From Gelidibacter algens (GTDB lineage Bacteria > Bacteroidota > Bacteroidia > Flavobacteriales > Flavobacteriaceae), in contig NZ_LZRN01000015.1 of NCBI RefSeq assembly GCF_001678675.1, positions 1-64,000 of the forward strand: DNA of 64,000 bases, written 5' to 3'. Shown one piece after another: positions 1 through 8,482 of this stretch (positions within the stretch are counted from its first letter, which is position 1; every line of letters starts with the position of its first letter). The notes beneath the pieces are model-generated. The model had not been told where the DNA came from, searched no databases, and saw only the letters and a program-made list of their open reading frames with translations. The translations under genes were made by a program, and so were the position numbers.

Positions 1-58
1 CGGTAACCCTAAAAATTTATTCTTTAATTATATTCTTTTGTCTATTTTATGATTAGTA

Positions 59-338
59 TTAGTTCAATTGCAACTCAATATTTTTGTGTTCCTTTATTAT
101 CTCTACAATTCGGTCAAAGTAATTCAATTCAAATTTACTTGTTTCGCTTCGATGCCATTTTAATATATATTTCTCGTCAACATCGATAATTATAGTTTTT
201 AGCACAATTAGTTAAATACTTTTCAATTATTGAATCTTGTCTTACGATTTTTGCTTTATCGGTTTCTTTTATTAAGCTATTTTGCTCTTTGCATTGAAAA
301 AAAAAAACGGATAGGATGAGTAGTAATATTTTGTTCAT
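59..338 (-). pseudogene. Small lipoprotein gene, frameshifted
   Basis: Reading from ATG at 338, the product begins MNKILLLILSVFFFQCKEQ, a signal peptide with a lipobox ending at Cys15, followed by a charged region. The frame closes early with ...NYNYRC-stop. Removing one A from the A5 run (plus-strand T5 at 196-200) restores a continuous frame that continues KTIIIDVDEKYILKW and ends at 59-61, giving a lipoprotein of about 90 residues. The family is not recognised. The one-base change could be a true mutation or a sequence error, because similar homopolymer shifts occur elsewhere in the window. Confidence 0.6.
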
Positions 339-1027
339 TAAATCGAATGATTGGGTTTATATGCAAAATTATAACGTTGATTCATATTGTCCTAAATTTT
401 TAGAGAATAGAAACAATTTATCAGCATCATTTTCTAAATCAGAATATGTATTCTCGTTGTCTAGGTCATTATATTTTTTAAACATACTAGGTTTTCTTAA
501 AATTTAGGACAACACTCATCCTTATTTTTGCAGGAAAAAATGAAATTAAGGCTATGAATAATGGTTGTCTCAAATGTTGGGTAACAATTGGATATAGATA
601 ATTGTCTATATCCGCCCTATGTCGCTAATATAGCAAATCCTTAATTCCCATGAATTATGTAAAGCCTAGGTTTATAAAACCGTTTTCCGATTGACAAATT
701 CCATCGCACCATCATTTGAAATCTCTCTTCCGTAGCACGGTTTTATAGTTCATCCAGAAGGTGATCTCGGGTCAGATTTTACCGATTCGTTAACTAAATA
801 GCCCGCAGCGCTTATATTATCTGCATCATTTGCCATGATGTTCCCCGAGACTCAAATACCTTTTGCTTTTGATTAATTTTTCATCCCGCTCATCGCTTAG
901 AGAGCATTAAATTTGCTAATACGCTGATTGTTGTAAGAAGTAGCACTCTGTATTTCTAAGTTAAACGACATTATTGATTTGAATACTAATGCTGATGCCT
1001 GTTTTGAATTTTAGAACGTTGGTATTT
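339..1027. other. Intergenic stretch, no supported gene
   Basis: I see no convincing coding region. A plus-strand ORF at 316-507 lies mostly antisense to the broken lipoprotein gene, has no recognisable domain and is AT-rich noise. A short minus-strand open stretch around 760-835 could be a remnant of an older gene, but nothing in it is recognisable. Confidence 0.5.
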
Positions 1028-2287
1028 TTAGTTCTGCCATTTTTCCCAATAACTTTTGCCCACATTGGCCCAATAATCAGCCACTATTTCCCAAGAAATT
1101 TCTCCTCTATGAACCATCGTATCATCGAGTAATTCTGATTTTTCATGGTCTTTTGCTTTAGAGGCATGTGCCTTGGCATTCGTGAGGGTTTCGTTGACGG
1201 TTTCCTGCCAATTTGGTTTTGAAGTATTTGGAACAACGGCTTCTTGTGGAGTTGTTTCAGGTGTTCCGGAGGGAACGCTTGCCCAAGCAGTATCTTGAGT
1301 TGACCCAATGACAGCTTCTTCAAATTGAATGAGTTTATATTCCTCCTGAAAATCTTCAAATGTTTGAGTAACTTTTTCATCAGGCCAGCGCATTTCCACC
1401 ACGCCTTTTGCAGGTTGGTAAACTGCAGTAAACAAAGTTCCGAAACCTTCCTTAAACTTTGTATTGTAAAGTGGCTTCTGAAGAAAAGCATCTGCAATTG
1501 CCGATGCCTTTAAGTCTTTTTTGGCCAACAATTTTTCAAGAAAGGCAGAGCGTTCCACTGTTTTATTGAACGCTGCATTCTCAGGCCAGTCTACAGTTCC
1601 CTGAAAGTTGGTTGTAAACGCTGCATCGGTTACCACAGGTTTCTTATCTGGTGCAAGTTGAACCGTTTTAAAAGCTCCGGTTTTGTCCACAACGGTAACA
1701 TTGTAAGACATGTGGGAAGGAACCCTCACCAATGCTGCAACGGCTTCTTCTACATTGCTGCAGAATTCAAGCACGTATCTCAAAATAAAAGGAATCCCAA
1801 AACCAACGCCTACTTCTTTTCTTCCACCAAAAGTGAGAGAAATGGCAAGCCCATCTTCATTCATGCCGTCTACAGCACCAATCAAGCAATCACTTGTTGC
1901 AATTACTTTTTTACCATTCCAGGAACTCATTAACTGTGTGCCCTCCATTAAATTTGGGTGATAATCATAATTGCGCACTAGCTGTATTTCCGCTCCCGAT
2001 AATACCGCGTTAGAGCAGGCACTAATGTAAGCTGGGGGTTGAAAACCCGTTAAAAATCTTGCCGCCACATCATCGGCATTTGCAAGTTTGCACAGTCGCT
2101 CGTAAGTTGGCCACATTTCGGGCATGTATTTTTTGAGTGCTTCCTGCGAGGTTTTTAAATCGGGCTCATAAGCATTTCCTTTTGAAATTAGCCAAGCTTT
2201 ATAAGCTTCCCAATGTGTATGATATAGTTTTTGCCATTTCTTACCCGGTACTCCAGGTTCAGATACTGCTGTAAAATGTAGTTGCAT
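1028..2287 (-). CDS. C45-family Ntn hydrolase / acyltransferase-like protein
   Basis: This 419-residue protein resembles the peptidase C45 / acyl-CoA:6-aminopenicillanate acyltransferase family. Those enzymes mature by self-cleavage before a cysteine, which then acts as the N-terminal nucleophile for hydrolysis or transfer of an amide-linked acyl group. The likely nucleophile is Cys91 in AYISACSNAVLSG, followed by the family RNYDY motif (residues 105-109) and a Gly-rich segment near DGMNEDGLAISLTFGG. The C-terminal 80 residues are charged and possibly disordered. No signal peptide is seen. It follows the aminotransferase-to-ATP-grasp gene run on the same strand, but a gap of about 320 bp with hairpins separates them, so it may be transcribed alone. 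Its substrate is unknown; a conjugate made by the neighbouring ligases is an inference. Confidence 0.8.
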   Translation of the reverse strand: MQLHFTAVSEPGVPGKKWQKLYHTHWEAYKAWLISKGNAYEPDLKTSQEALKKYMPEMWPTYERLCKLANADDVAARFLTGFQPPAYISACSNAVLSGAEIQLVRNYDYHPNLMEGTQLMSSWNGKKVIATSDCLIGAVDGMNEDGLAISLTFGGRKEVGVGFGIPFILRYVLEFCSNVEEAVAALVRVPSHMSYNVTVVDKTGAFKTVQLAPDKKPVVTDAAFTTNFQGTVDWPENAAFNKTVERSAFLEKLLAKKDLKASAIADAFLQKPLYNTKFKEGFGTLFTAVYQPAKGVVEMRWPDEKVTQTFEDFQEEYKLIQFEEAVIGSTQDTAWASVPSGTPETTPQEAVVPNTSKPNWQETVNETLTNAKAHASKAKDHEKSELLDDTMVHRGEISWEIVADYWANVGKSYWEKWQN

Positions 2288-2380
2288 ATTTTTAGTGTTT
2301 GTAAATCTATTCTTGAATGACCGTATTCAAGCATAATTATTTGATATTGTTCAATTTATTGCCGAATAAGCTTTTGCCCC

Positions 2381-2396
2381 TCCCGAAGGCTCGGGA
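2381..2396. other. Short GC-rich hairpin
   Basis: TCCCGA-AGGC-TCGGGA forms a perfect 6-bp stem with a 4-base loop in the gap between the ATP-grasp gene and the C45 gene. It may contribute to termination or be part of a small repeat. Confidence 0.4.
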
Positions 2397-2434
2397 CTAA
2401 AGGGTGGCTTATTCTAAAACTATTTATTTATAGA

Positions 2435-2474
2435 GAATTTTTGCTCCCTTTAGGGCGGGGGCAAACAAAAATTC
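2435..2474. terminator. Inverted repeat downstream of the ligase gene, terminator-like
   Basis: GAATTTTTG at 2435-2443 is the exact reverse complement of CAAAAATTC at 2466-2474, and a GC-rich segment lies between them. The element is 130 bp past the end of the ATP-grasp gene (2608) and upstream of the C45 gene, so it could end transcription of the preceding operon. No long U-tract follows, hence the modest confidence. Confidence 0.35.
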
Positions 2475-2607
2475 GGATTGCCTGACGAGATTTTTAATAC
2501 AATCATTAAAAGCGGATATACAAAAATCTGTTTTTACATCAATTATACCTCATAATAGATCGAGCAAAATACCCTGAATAATCAGGACGTGTTGTGTAAT
2601 TAACTTT

Positions 2608-4359
2608 TTATTTCGTTAAAGTTCCGGAGAGTTTTGGTTTCTTTTTATCCTCAACCATTTCAGATTTATATTGTGAACGGATGGCCTTGATCCAGTGTTT
2701 GGCTCTGTTGTTCAGTTCAAATTCATCGGTCATCATACGCCCTCTGGTTACCAAAATACCCATATCTGCGCCTTCATAGAGGTAATCTCCTTTTCTGGAG
2801 ATCCTCAAAAAGAAAGCTTCATTTTCATTTTCTACGGCTCTACGGTGTGTATCCATTCGGTCATATTGAATATGCCCTGTATCATACATTCTCCAGATAC
2901 CTGATTTTGGTGCATCGGTAACGTATTCTATCGTGTCCTCCGTGTGCTTTACAATGAGCTGGCTCCATCCATCTAAGTTGTCCTGATCTGACCAACGCTT
3001 GTTAATCGCTTCAATATCCAGTTCGTATTCAATATCCATCCATTCGAGAATATGGAACACAAACAGTGGCGCATCGGCAAGGGCAAAAACCGCGTGGTTG
3101 GTAATAGAACTCGCTCCTGTTACTCTCGGATTAAGCTCACCAAGATAAATTTCGCCATTATCCTGATCTATGAGAAAATCAAGCTCAAAATAGCCTTTAT
3201 AGCCTTCTTCCCTTAACTGATTTCCGAAAAGTTGGGTATTCTCGATTGCTTTCTGCCTTAATTCTGGGGTAAACGCATTTGGATAAATCTCATTGCCGCA
3301 CCAGCCACCTTCATAGGGCGTGAGTTCTTTAAAACCTACCAGTTCAGTCATCAACGGCGCTACAATGGTGCCGTGGCGGGTAACGCAGGCTTCAATTGCA
3401 GATCCTCTACAGCGAATACGCTTCATGATTTTCACTTCATCTTCCGCTTCAATTTCTTCTGCATATTTTTTATATTCCTCCTCATTGGAGATAAAAAATG
3501 TGGTATGTCCTGAATCGCCAAAAGGGGTTTGTATCACCAGTTGGGTGCCAAGTTTTTTGGATACTTTAGTAAGGTGTTTATAATCTTTTACGTTTGAAAG
3601 TACATAAGGAACACAGGCTACTCCGGCTCTTTCGGCAATTCTGTTTGTGTTCACTTTATTATCCAAAAAAGTTCGCATTTCGGCACTGGGGAACATAATC
3701 TCCAGACCCAATTTTTCAGCCAGCCTTTCGGTTTCTTCATTAAACATTAAAAACATTGCTTTGCCAGCCCTGCCATCAACAGATCTTGTTTTTAGATAAT
3801 CCTGCACTTCGGGGTGTTGAAGTAAATAGTTGTTGATGTCTTCAATGCCATCAAAATCATCATGCGGAATTTCTTGTTTTGGAGAAAACACGTTGGGATG
3901 CAGTCCGTCAAAACATTCAATATAGGTGATGAATTTGAAGCCTTTAATCCACTCATCGGCGCCTAAAAGGTTGAAATTGGTGGCGCTGATAAAATATAAG
4001 GGTTCCTCATTTTTATGAAAAGATCTACGGATATCTGAAACTCCCTTTAATCCTTTCGTTACAGTTAATCCCTTCTTTACAGGAGCAGAAGACGTTGCAG
4101 CGTTTTTCTTGTCTGCTGTTGTTTTGGAAGCCTTCGCAGGCTTAGCCTTTGCAGGTTTAGCCTTTGCTTTAGACTGTTTTGCAGCCGATTTTGGCATGGC
4201 TTTTTCCGTCTTTGAATTTGCTGGCGTTTGTTTTTCACCTTGCTCAGCAGTGCCTCTTATTGGAATCTTTGTCCGATCTGTTCCTGTTTTTAGAGGAGAT
4301 TTCGCTTTTTTGTCTGTTGTCTCTTTAGATTTGGGAGTATTTGGTTTTTTAGAATCCAT
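2608..4359 (-). CDS. ATP-grasp ligase (biotin-carboxylase-like) with Lys/Ala-rich N-terminal tail
   Basis: This is a cytoplasmic protein of 583 residues. Residues 1-95 are a low-complexity tail rich in Lys, Ala, Pro and Thr (for example KAKAKPAKAKPAKASK). The remainder is an ATP-grasp fold: Lys-containing nucleotide-binding strands around 235-320 and the Mg-binding GEIYLGELNPRVTG at 402-415, with Glu408 and Asn410 as likely metal ligands. ATP-grasp enzymes activate a carboxylate as acyl phosphate and join it to an amine or thiol. No biotin-carrier partner is nearby, so a true biotin carboxylase is unlikely despite the similarity. The gene starts 11 bp after the decarboxylase stop and is probably cotranscribed with it. 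The tail may bind nucleic acid or an anionic partner (inference). Confidence 0.75.
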   Translation of the reverse strand: MDSKKPNTPKSKETTDKKAKSPLKTGTDRTKIPIRGTAEQGEKQTPANSKTEKAMPKSAAKQSKAKAKPAKAKPAKASKTTADKKNAATSSAPVKKGLTVTKGLKGVSDIRRSFHKNEEPLYFISATNFNLLGADEWIKGFKFITYIECFDGLHPNVFSPKQEIPHDDFDGIEDINNYLLQHPEVQDYLKTRSVDGRAGKAMFLMFNEETERLAEKLGLEIMFPSAEMRTFLDNKVNTNRIAERAGVACVPYVLSNVKDYKHLTKVSKKLGTQLVIQTPFGDSGHTTFFISNEEEYKKYAEEIEAEDEVKIMKRIRCRGSAIEACVTRHGTIVAPLMTELVGFKELTPYEGGWCGNEIYPNAFTPELRQKAIENTQLFGNQLREEGYKGYFELDFLIDQDNGEIYLGELNPRVTGASSITNHAVFALADAPLFVFHILEWMDIEYELDIEAINKRWSDQDNLDGWSQLIVKHTEDTIEYVTDAPKSGIWRMYDTGHIQYDRMDTHRRAVENENEAFFLRISRKGDYLYEGADMGILVTRGRMMTDEFELNNRAKHWIKAIRSQYKSEMVEDKKKPKLSGTLTK

Positions 4360-4370
4360 AATTGTTGATT

Positions 4371-7118
4371 TTATTTTATTAATTTCTTTTTATTGTTATT
4401 TCCCATGGAACCCATGGAGGTGACGGTCTTTTGCCTGTTCAGTATGTTATCTTTGAAAATGCGCAATCCCAAATCGGCGCGATACCCATGGATTTCTGAA
4501 ACATCCAATGCGGTTAAAAACTTGATAATTTCCTTGCTGACTACCTGGCCGGGAACAAGTACCGGGAATCCTGGTGGATAAGGGATAATAAAGGAAGAGG
4601 CGACCAAAGTTCTGCTGTTTTCCATAGCAGGCAAGCATTCTGCCAATGGCATATATTCATAATTTTCTTCATTATAGGCCAAGAAAAAAGCTTCTCTAAT
4701 ATCACCTCCCGGCACGCCTGGAACTGCTTGGAATGACTGATGGAAATAACTAAAATCTGGTAATGGTGGGAAATCTTTTGTCAAAGAATAAATCTTATCC
4801 TGGCGGATCTTATTTTCATTTGCGTTTAAAGAACGTAGTTCATTATCCAATTCATCTGCAATTTTTAGCAAGGCATTGGTGAGATAGGTTACACTGCCTC
4901 TGGTAGTACCAATATTGGTCATAAATAAAACCGTGTTCCTGGAGGTTTTATTGATCTGGATATTAAATTTATCCATAAGGTATTTATTTTTAAAAGTATC
5001 TCCATCTACTCCTGTACGACCAACATGCAGGGTTATTTTGGTTGGGTCCAGCACAAATTCATCTTTCTCCCAGGCAGTTTCCATCCTGTTCCAGCCCTCT
5101 TTAGGCGTGTAATATTCAGAAAGCCCGGATTGTCGCAGTTCCGCTGGGATAAAATCACTTACCGTCAATACATCAAAATATTTGTTGAGTCGTGGATGAT
5201 CATTTATTTTAGCGCGCAGCACCATCGCCATTTCTATACTTTTTTCTACAAGTTCATAACCTTCAAACTGCACTTGTCTTCTACCCACATCTAATGAAGC
5301 CAGCATCTGATAGTTTGGAGAGGTCGAGGTATGCGTCATATAAGCTTCCATAAAGGTGTTTTCGCTCTTTCTTCGGAAGTCTTCATCCCAAATATGGATC
5401 ATAGAGCCTTGACGGAAGCTGCTTAACGTTTTGTGGGTGCTTTGGGTGGAATATACACGGATTCGAACTTTATCAGGATCAGGAAGACTTGGAATGTCAT
5501 CTTTTTTCAGATTCTTGATATGGGCATCATATTCTTCCCTGTAGGCGCTGCTCCTGTATTTTTCACACAGTTTTTGAGCGACAAACATTCCAGTTCTTTG
5601 TTTGTAATTATAGGTAAATCCCGCAAAAGCAAACCAGGCTTCATCCCACAAAAAGACCATATCGGGTTTAATGGCGAGGATTGCCTGCATGACCTTTTCA
5701 ACATTGTAAACCAGTCCGTCAAACGTACAGTTGGTAAGCAGCAACATTTTTACAAGGTCTAATCTTCCTGCGTCCTTTAACCGAAGTAATTTTTCTTTGA
5801 TCTGTTCCAAAGGAACTGCCCCGTACATTGAATATTCTTCAATAGGATACGAATCCAAATAAACAGGATAGGCACCTGATAACACCAATCCGTAATGATG
5901 CGATTTATGGCAGTCCCGGTCAATAAGAATCACATCACCTGGTTTTACAAGCGCCTGCACTACAATCTTGTTGGCTGTTGAAGTGCCGTTTGTTACAAAA
6001 AAGGTATTTAGAGATCCATAAGCATCACTGGCCATCTCTTGTGCCTTTTTCAAAGATCCCGTTGGCTGAAGTAAGGAATCCAAACCACCGGTTGTAGAAG
6101 ATGTTTCTGCCAAAAACATATTTCGGCCATAGAAGCTCCCGAAATCATTGATCCATCTGGATTTAAAAACGGAATTCCCCCTTGAAATTGGCATGGCATG
6201 AAAGATGCCGGTTGGTTTTTTACTATATTCCTTTAAGGCAGAAAAGAAAGGCGTTTCATAACGTTCGCCGATGCCCCTTAAAATGGTAAGGTGCAATTCC
6301 TGCAGATCTTCAGTTCTGTAAAAAATCCTTTTGAAACTTTTTAGGGTACTGTCTTTAAGATTGCCCAGTGCGGTATCTGTAACGTAATAGGTATCAAGTT
6401 CAGGCCTAAATTTCTTAACAAGCGTACCTAATATTGGACCCAGTTCTGAGGTAGGTTTGGAAGCTAAATCGAGCTTCAAAACATTATGGATAAAAGGTTT
6501 TAAGGTGGGTGTTATTTTTTTGGAATGATAGGGCGGCGCATAACGCACCACCACAGCTTGAATATTGTAATTAAAGTGTAAGGCAATCAAAGCATCCTCA
6601 AATGTCCGCTGTACTACAATCCCGTAATTGAATTGCTCATTGGCACCACGAATGCCCCTAAGATCATTTCTGAGTTTGTTTTCTTCCTGTACGGAAATAT
6701 CTTCAACAAATAAAACTTCAAAATAATTTTTTTTCACACCCTCTTGATGCTCTCCTTTATCTGAAGTATCAACACCATGATCTTCATCTTCAAAGTAATC
6801 TGGATTACTTCGGTACTTATCGCTTACCAAATTTTTGGTGATTTCAGCTATTTTATGCGCCAATGCGGTATGTTCCTGCCTATCCAACATTTCGTTTAGA
6901 CCATGTAAACACGATCCTCCGGGAAAGGCGAAATAACTTTCCACACTTTCTAGCTCCTTCAGAAGGAGGTGAAGACTTTTCTTCAGATCTTTTTCTTCTG
7001 AAGCTCCCCGGTTGCAATTTTTAAGTTTAATGGATTGACTTTTTAAGGTATTCCATAGCTCCAATCGAAGTTGTGCAACATTATAATGATAGGAGCGAAG
7101 CTGTTTTATATCTGGCAT
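4371..7118 (-). CDS. Orn/Lys/Arg decarboxylase family PLP enzyme
   Basis: At 915 residues this is a long fold-type-I decarboxylase of the family holding AdiA, LdcC and SpeF. These remove the carboxyl group of a basic amino acid to give a di- or polyamine. An N-terminal wing-like domain spans about 130-200. The PLP site is clear: TNGTSTANK near 376-384, WDEAWFAF at 491-498 with Asp492 for the pyridine nitrogen, and STQSTHKTLSSF with Schiff-base Lys563. The C-terminal third is well conserved in character. It lies between the VOC gene (6-bp gap) and the ATP-grasp gene (11-bp gap). The substrate (Arg, Lys, Orn or an acidic analogue) cannot be read from the sequence. The product would be an amine acceptor suited to the adjacent ligase (inference). 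Confidence 0.85.
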   Translation of the reverse strand: MPDIKQLRSYHYNVAQLRLELWNTLKSQSIKLKNCNRGASEEKDLKKSLHLLLKELESVESYFAFPGGSCLHGLNEMLDRQEHTALAHKIAEITKNLVSDKYRSNPDYFEDEDHGVDTSDKGEHQEGVKKNYFEVLFVEDISVQEENKLRNDLRGIRGANEQFNYGIVVQRTFEDALIALHFNYNIQAVVVRYAPPYHSKKITPTLKPFIHNVLKLDLASKPTSELGPILGTLVKKFRPELDTYYVTDTALGNLKDSTLKSFKRIFYRTEDLQELHLTILRGIGERYETPFFSALKEYSKKPTGIFHAMPISRGNSVFKSRWINDFGSFYGRNMFLAETSSTTGGLDSLLQPTGSLKKAQEMASDAYGSLNTFFVTNGTSTANKIVVQALVKPGDVILIDRDCHKSHHYGLVLSGAYPVYLDSYPIEEYSMYGAVPLEQIKEKLLRLKDAGRLDLVKMLLLTNCTFDGLVYNVEKVMQAILAIKPDMVFLWDEAWFAFAGFTYNYKQRTGMFVAQKLCEKYRSSAYREEYDAHIKNLKKDDIPSLPDPDKVRIRVYSTQSTHKTLSSFRQGSMIHIWDEDFRRKSENTFMEAYMTHTSTSPNYQMLASLDVGRRQVQFEGYELVEKSIEMAMVLRAKINDHPRLNKYFDVLTVSDFIPAELRQSGLSEYYTPKEGWNRMETAWEKDEFVLDPTKITLHVGRTGVDGDTFKNKYLMDKFNIQINKTSRNTVLFMTNIGTTRGSVTYLTNALLKIADELDNELRSLNANENKIRQDKIYSLTKDFPPLPDFSYFHQSFQAVPGVPGGDIREAFFLAYNEENYEYMPLAECLPAMENSRTLVASSFIIPYPPGFPVLVPGQVVSKEIIKFLTALDVSEIHGYRADLGLRIFKDNILNRQKTVTSMGSMGNNNKKKLIK

Positions 7119-7124
7119 AAATTT

Positions 7125-7532
7125 TTATGTATTTGAATGTAGGGCAAGTTTATTGCCTTCAGAATCGATGAAAAGGGCAAAATAACCCGACTCCTTATTG
7201 ATGAGCGTTTTAGACATTATAATCCGGCCTCCTGCCGGTTCAACACGTTTCAGTACCTGGGTTAAATCTTTACCCGCATTAAGATAGATCAACGTTCCCG
7301 TATCACTGGGTGTAGAACCCGGCCCGGCAACTATAGCGCCTCCTATACCTTTATCGGCAGGAAAAAAAGCCATTGCATAATTACCTTCATGATTTTTCTC
7401 CATTTCCATATTGAAAATATGATTGTAAAAATCTACAGCCTGTTGGAAATTGACGGCAGGGATTTCAAACCAGCTGATAAAATCCTTTACCCTTTTTTCT
7501 TCTTTATTTTTCTTTGGTGATACGCCTCCCAT
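7125..7532 (-). CDS. VOC-family (glyoxalase/bleomycin-resistance fold) protein
   Basis: This small cytoplasmic protein of 135 residues has the vicinal-oxygen-chelate pattern FISWFEIPAVNFQQAVDFYNHIF at its start, then PADKGIGGAIV and TLIYLNAGKDL, and ends FALFIDSEGNKLALHS. It matches single-domain glyoxalase-like proteins of 120-140 residues. The first 14 residues are charged and non-conserved, so the true start may lie slightly downstream. Spacing of 11 bp to the nitrilase gene and 6 bp to the decarboxylase gene places it inside the operon. VOC proteins can be isomerases, epimerases, dioxygenases or binding proteins, so no reaction is assigned. Confidence 0.8.
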   Translation of the reverse strand: MGGVSPKKNKEEKRVKDFISWFEIPAVNFQQAVDFYNHIFNMEMEKNHEGNYAMAFFPADKGIGGAIVAGPGSTPSDTGTLIYLNAGKDLTQVLKRVEPAGGRIIMSKTLINKESGYFALFIDSEGNKLALHSNT

Positions 7533-7543
7533 AGTTTTCAGTT

Positions 7544-8479
7544 TTATACCTCTCCAAATCCTTTATAACCGGTTGGATTGGCTGGTGGTTCATAATCGTG
7601 TTCTTGCATTTTGAGTTTTGCCAGGGCATCAACCTTAGTAGGTTTAATGAGTGGCCCCAGCGAATTGAGGTAGGGCAGATGCGCACCCTGTTGATAGATC
7701 CCGAACTCGCCAATATGGTCCCGAAAACTTTTTAAGGGTTGCCCCAGTCTGAGAACACCCAGTTCCCGGCTTCGTTTAACTCTCTCTATATTCAATTCTA
7801 GAGGAAAAATTTCTTCATTCCCCTCTGCCTGATAAATGACACGGCCATCTGGACCACAAACCAGTGATCTCCCGTTTCCTCCAGACTCTAATCCGTTAAC
7901 ATCAAAAAAGTAGCACTGGTTGACCGCTGCCATTGCCCGTACGATAGATAATTCAATATCCCTGTCAATGGTGCCTGTCATTGTGGGATGCAGAATAACT
8001 TCCGCTCCCATTACCGCTAGTGTGCGCACGGTTTCAGGAAACCACATGTCATAGCAGATAGAAATACCAAATCTGGCAACATCCGGAACGTCAAAAACAC
8101 AAAAACCAGATCCTGGGGTTACACCAACTTCATATGGAAAGAAGGGGAACATTTTTCTATATCTGGTAACAATTTCTCCTTGAGGATTTATGACCGTGGC
8201 CGTGTTATAAATATGGCCTTCACTTTTCTCAAAAACAGATCCTGGTAAAAGCCAGATGCCGTGTTTTTTGGCCATGGCCTGCATTTCCCGTTCAAAGTTC
8301 CCTGGAATAGCTTCTGCGGTGTGGGTTAGTGGCCCATAGGCGCACAATTCACTAAAAACTACCATCTCTACCCAAGGATATAGACTCATTGTAATGTTTA
8401 ATTTTAGCTTCATCATCTCCACGTTGGATGCGACAGCCGATACTTTCATTTGTATTCCTGCAATTGCGAATGGTCTCAT
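7544..8479 (-). CDS. Carbon-nitrogen hydrolase (nitrilase superfamily amidase)
   Basis: This 311-residue enzyme has the full catalytic set of the nitrilase superfamily: Glu44 in VVFSELCAYGP, Lys109 in RYRKMFPFFP and nucleophile Cys142 in GISICYDMWFPE. The presence of several aromatic residues and the absence of a fused domain suit a carbamoylputrescine amidase, aliphatic amidase or omega-amidase type rather than NAD synthetase. It starts 3 bp after the aminotransferase gene. With an aminotransferase and a basic amino-acid decarboxylase in the same operon, an amide of a diamine or keto-acid is a plausible substrate, but that is inference. The C-terminus (about 270-311) is polar and less conserved. 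Confidence 0.85.
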   Translation of the reverse strand: MRPFAIAGIQMKVSAVASNVEMMKLKLNITMSLYPWVEMVVFSELCAYGPLTHTAEAIPGNFEREMQAMAKKHGIWLLPGSVFEKSEGHIYNTATVINPQGEIVTRYRKMFPFFPYEVGVTPGSGFCVFDVPDVARFGISICYDMWFPETVRTLAVMGAEVILHPTMTGTIDRDIELSIVRAMAAVNQCYFFDVNGLESGGNGRSLVCGPDGRVIYQAEGNEEIFPLELNIERVKRSRELGVLRLGQPLKSFRDHIGEFGIYQQGAHLPYLNSLGPLIKPTKVDALAKLKMQEHDYEPPANPTGYKGFGEV

Positions 8480-8482
8480 ATA

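Noticed and set aside
316-507. Plus-strand ORF of 63 residues
   Set aside because: Low-complexity AT-rich product without domain or signal, overlapping the start of the better-supported minus-strand lipoprotein.
2608-4359. Biotin carboxylase subunit of acetyl-CoA carboxylase
   Set aside because: No biotin carrier or carboxyltransferase gene is near, and the context and tail point to another ATP-grasp ligase.
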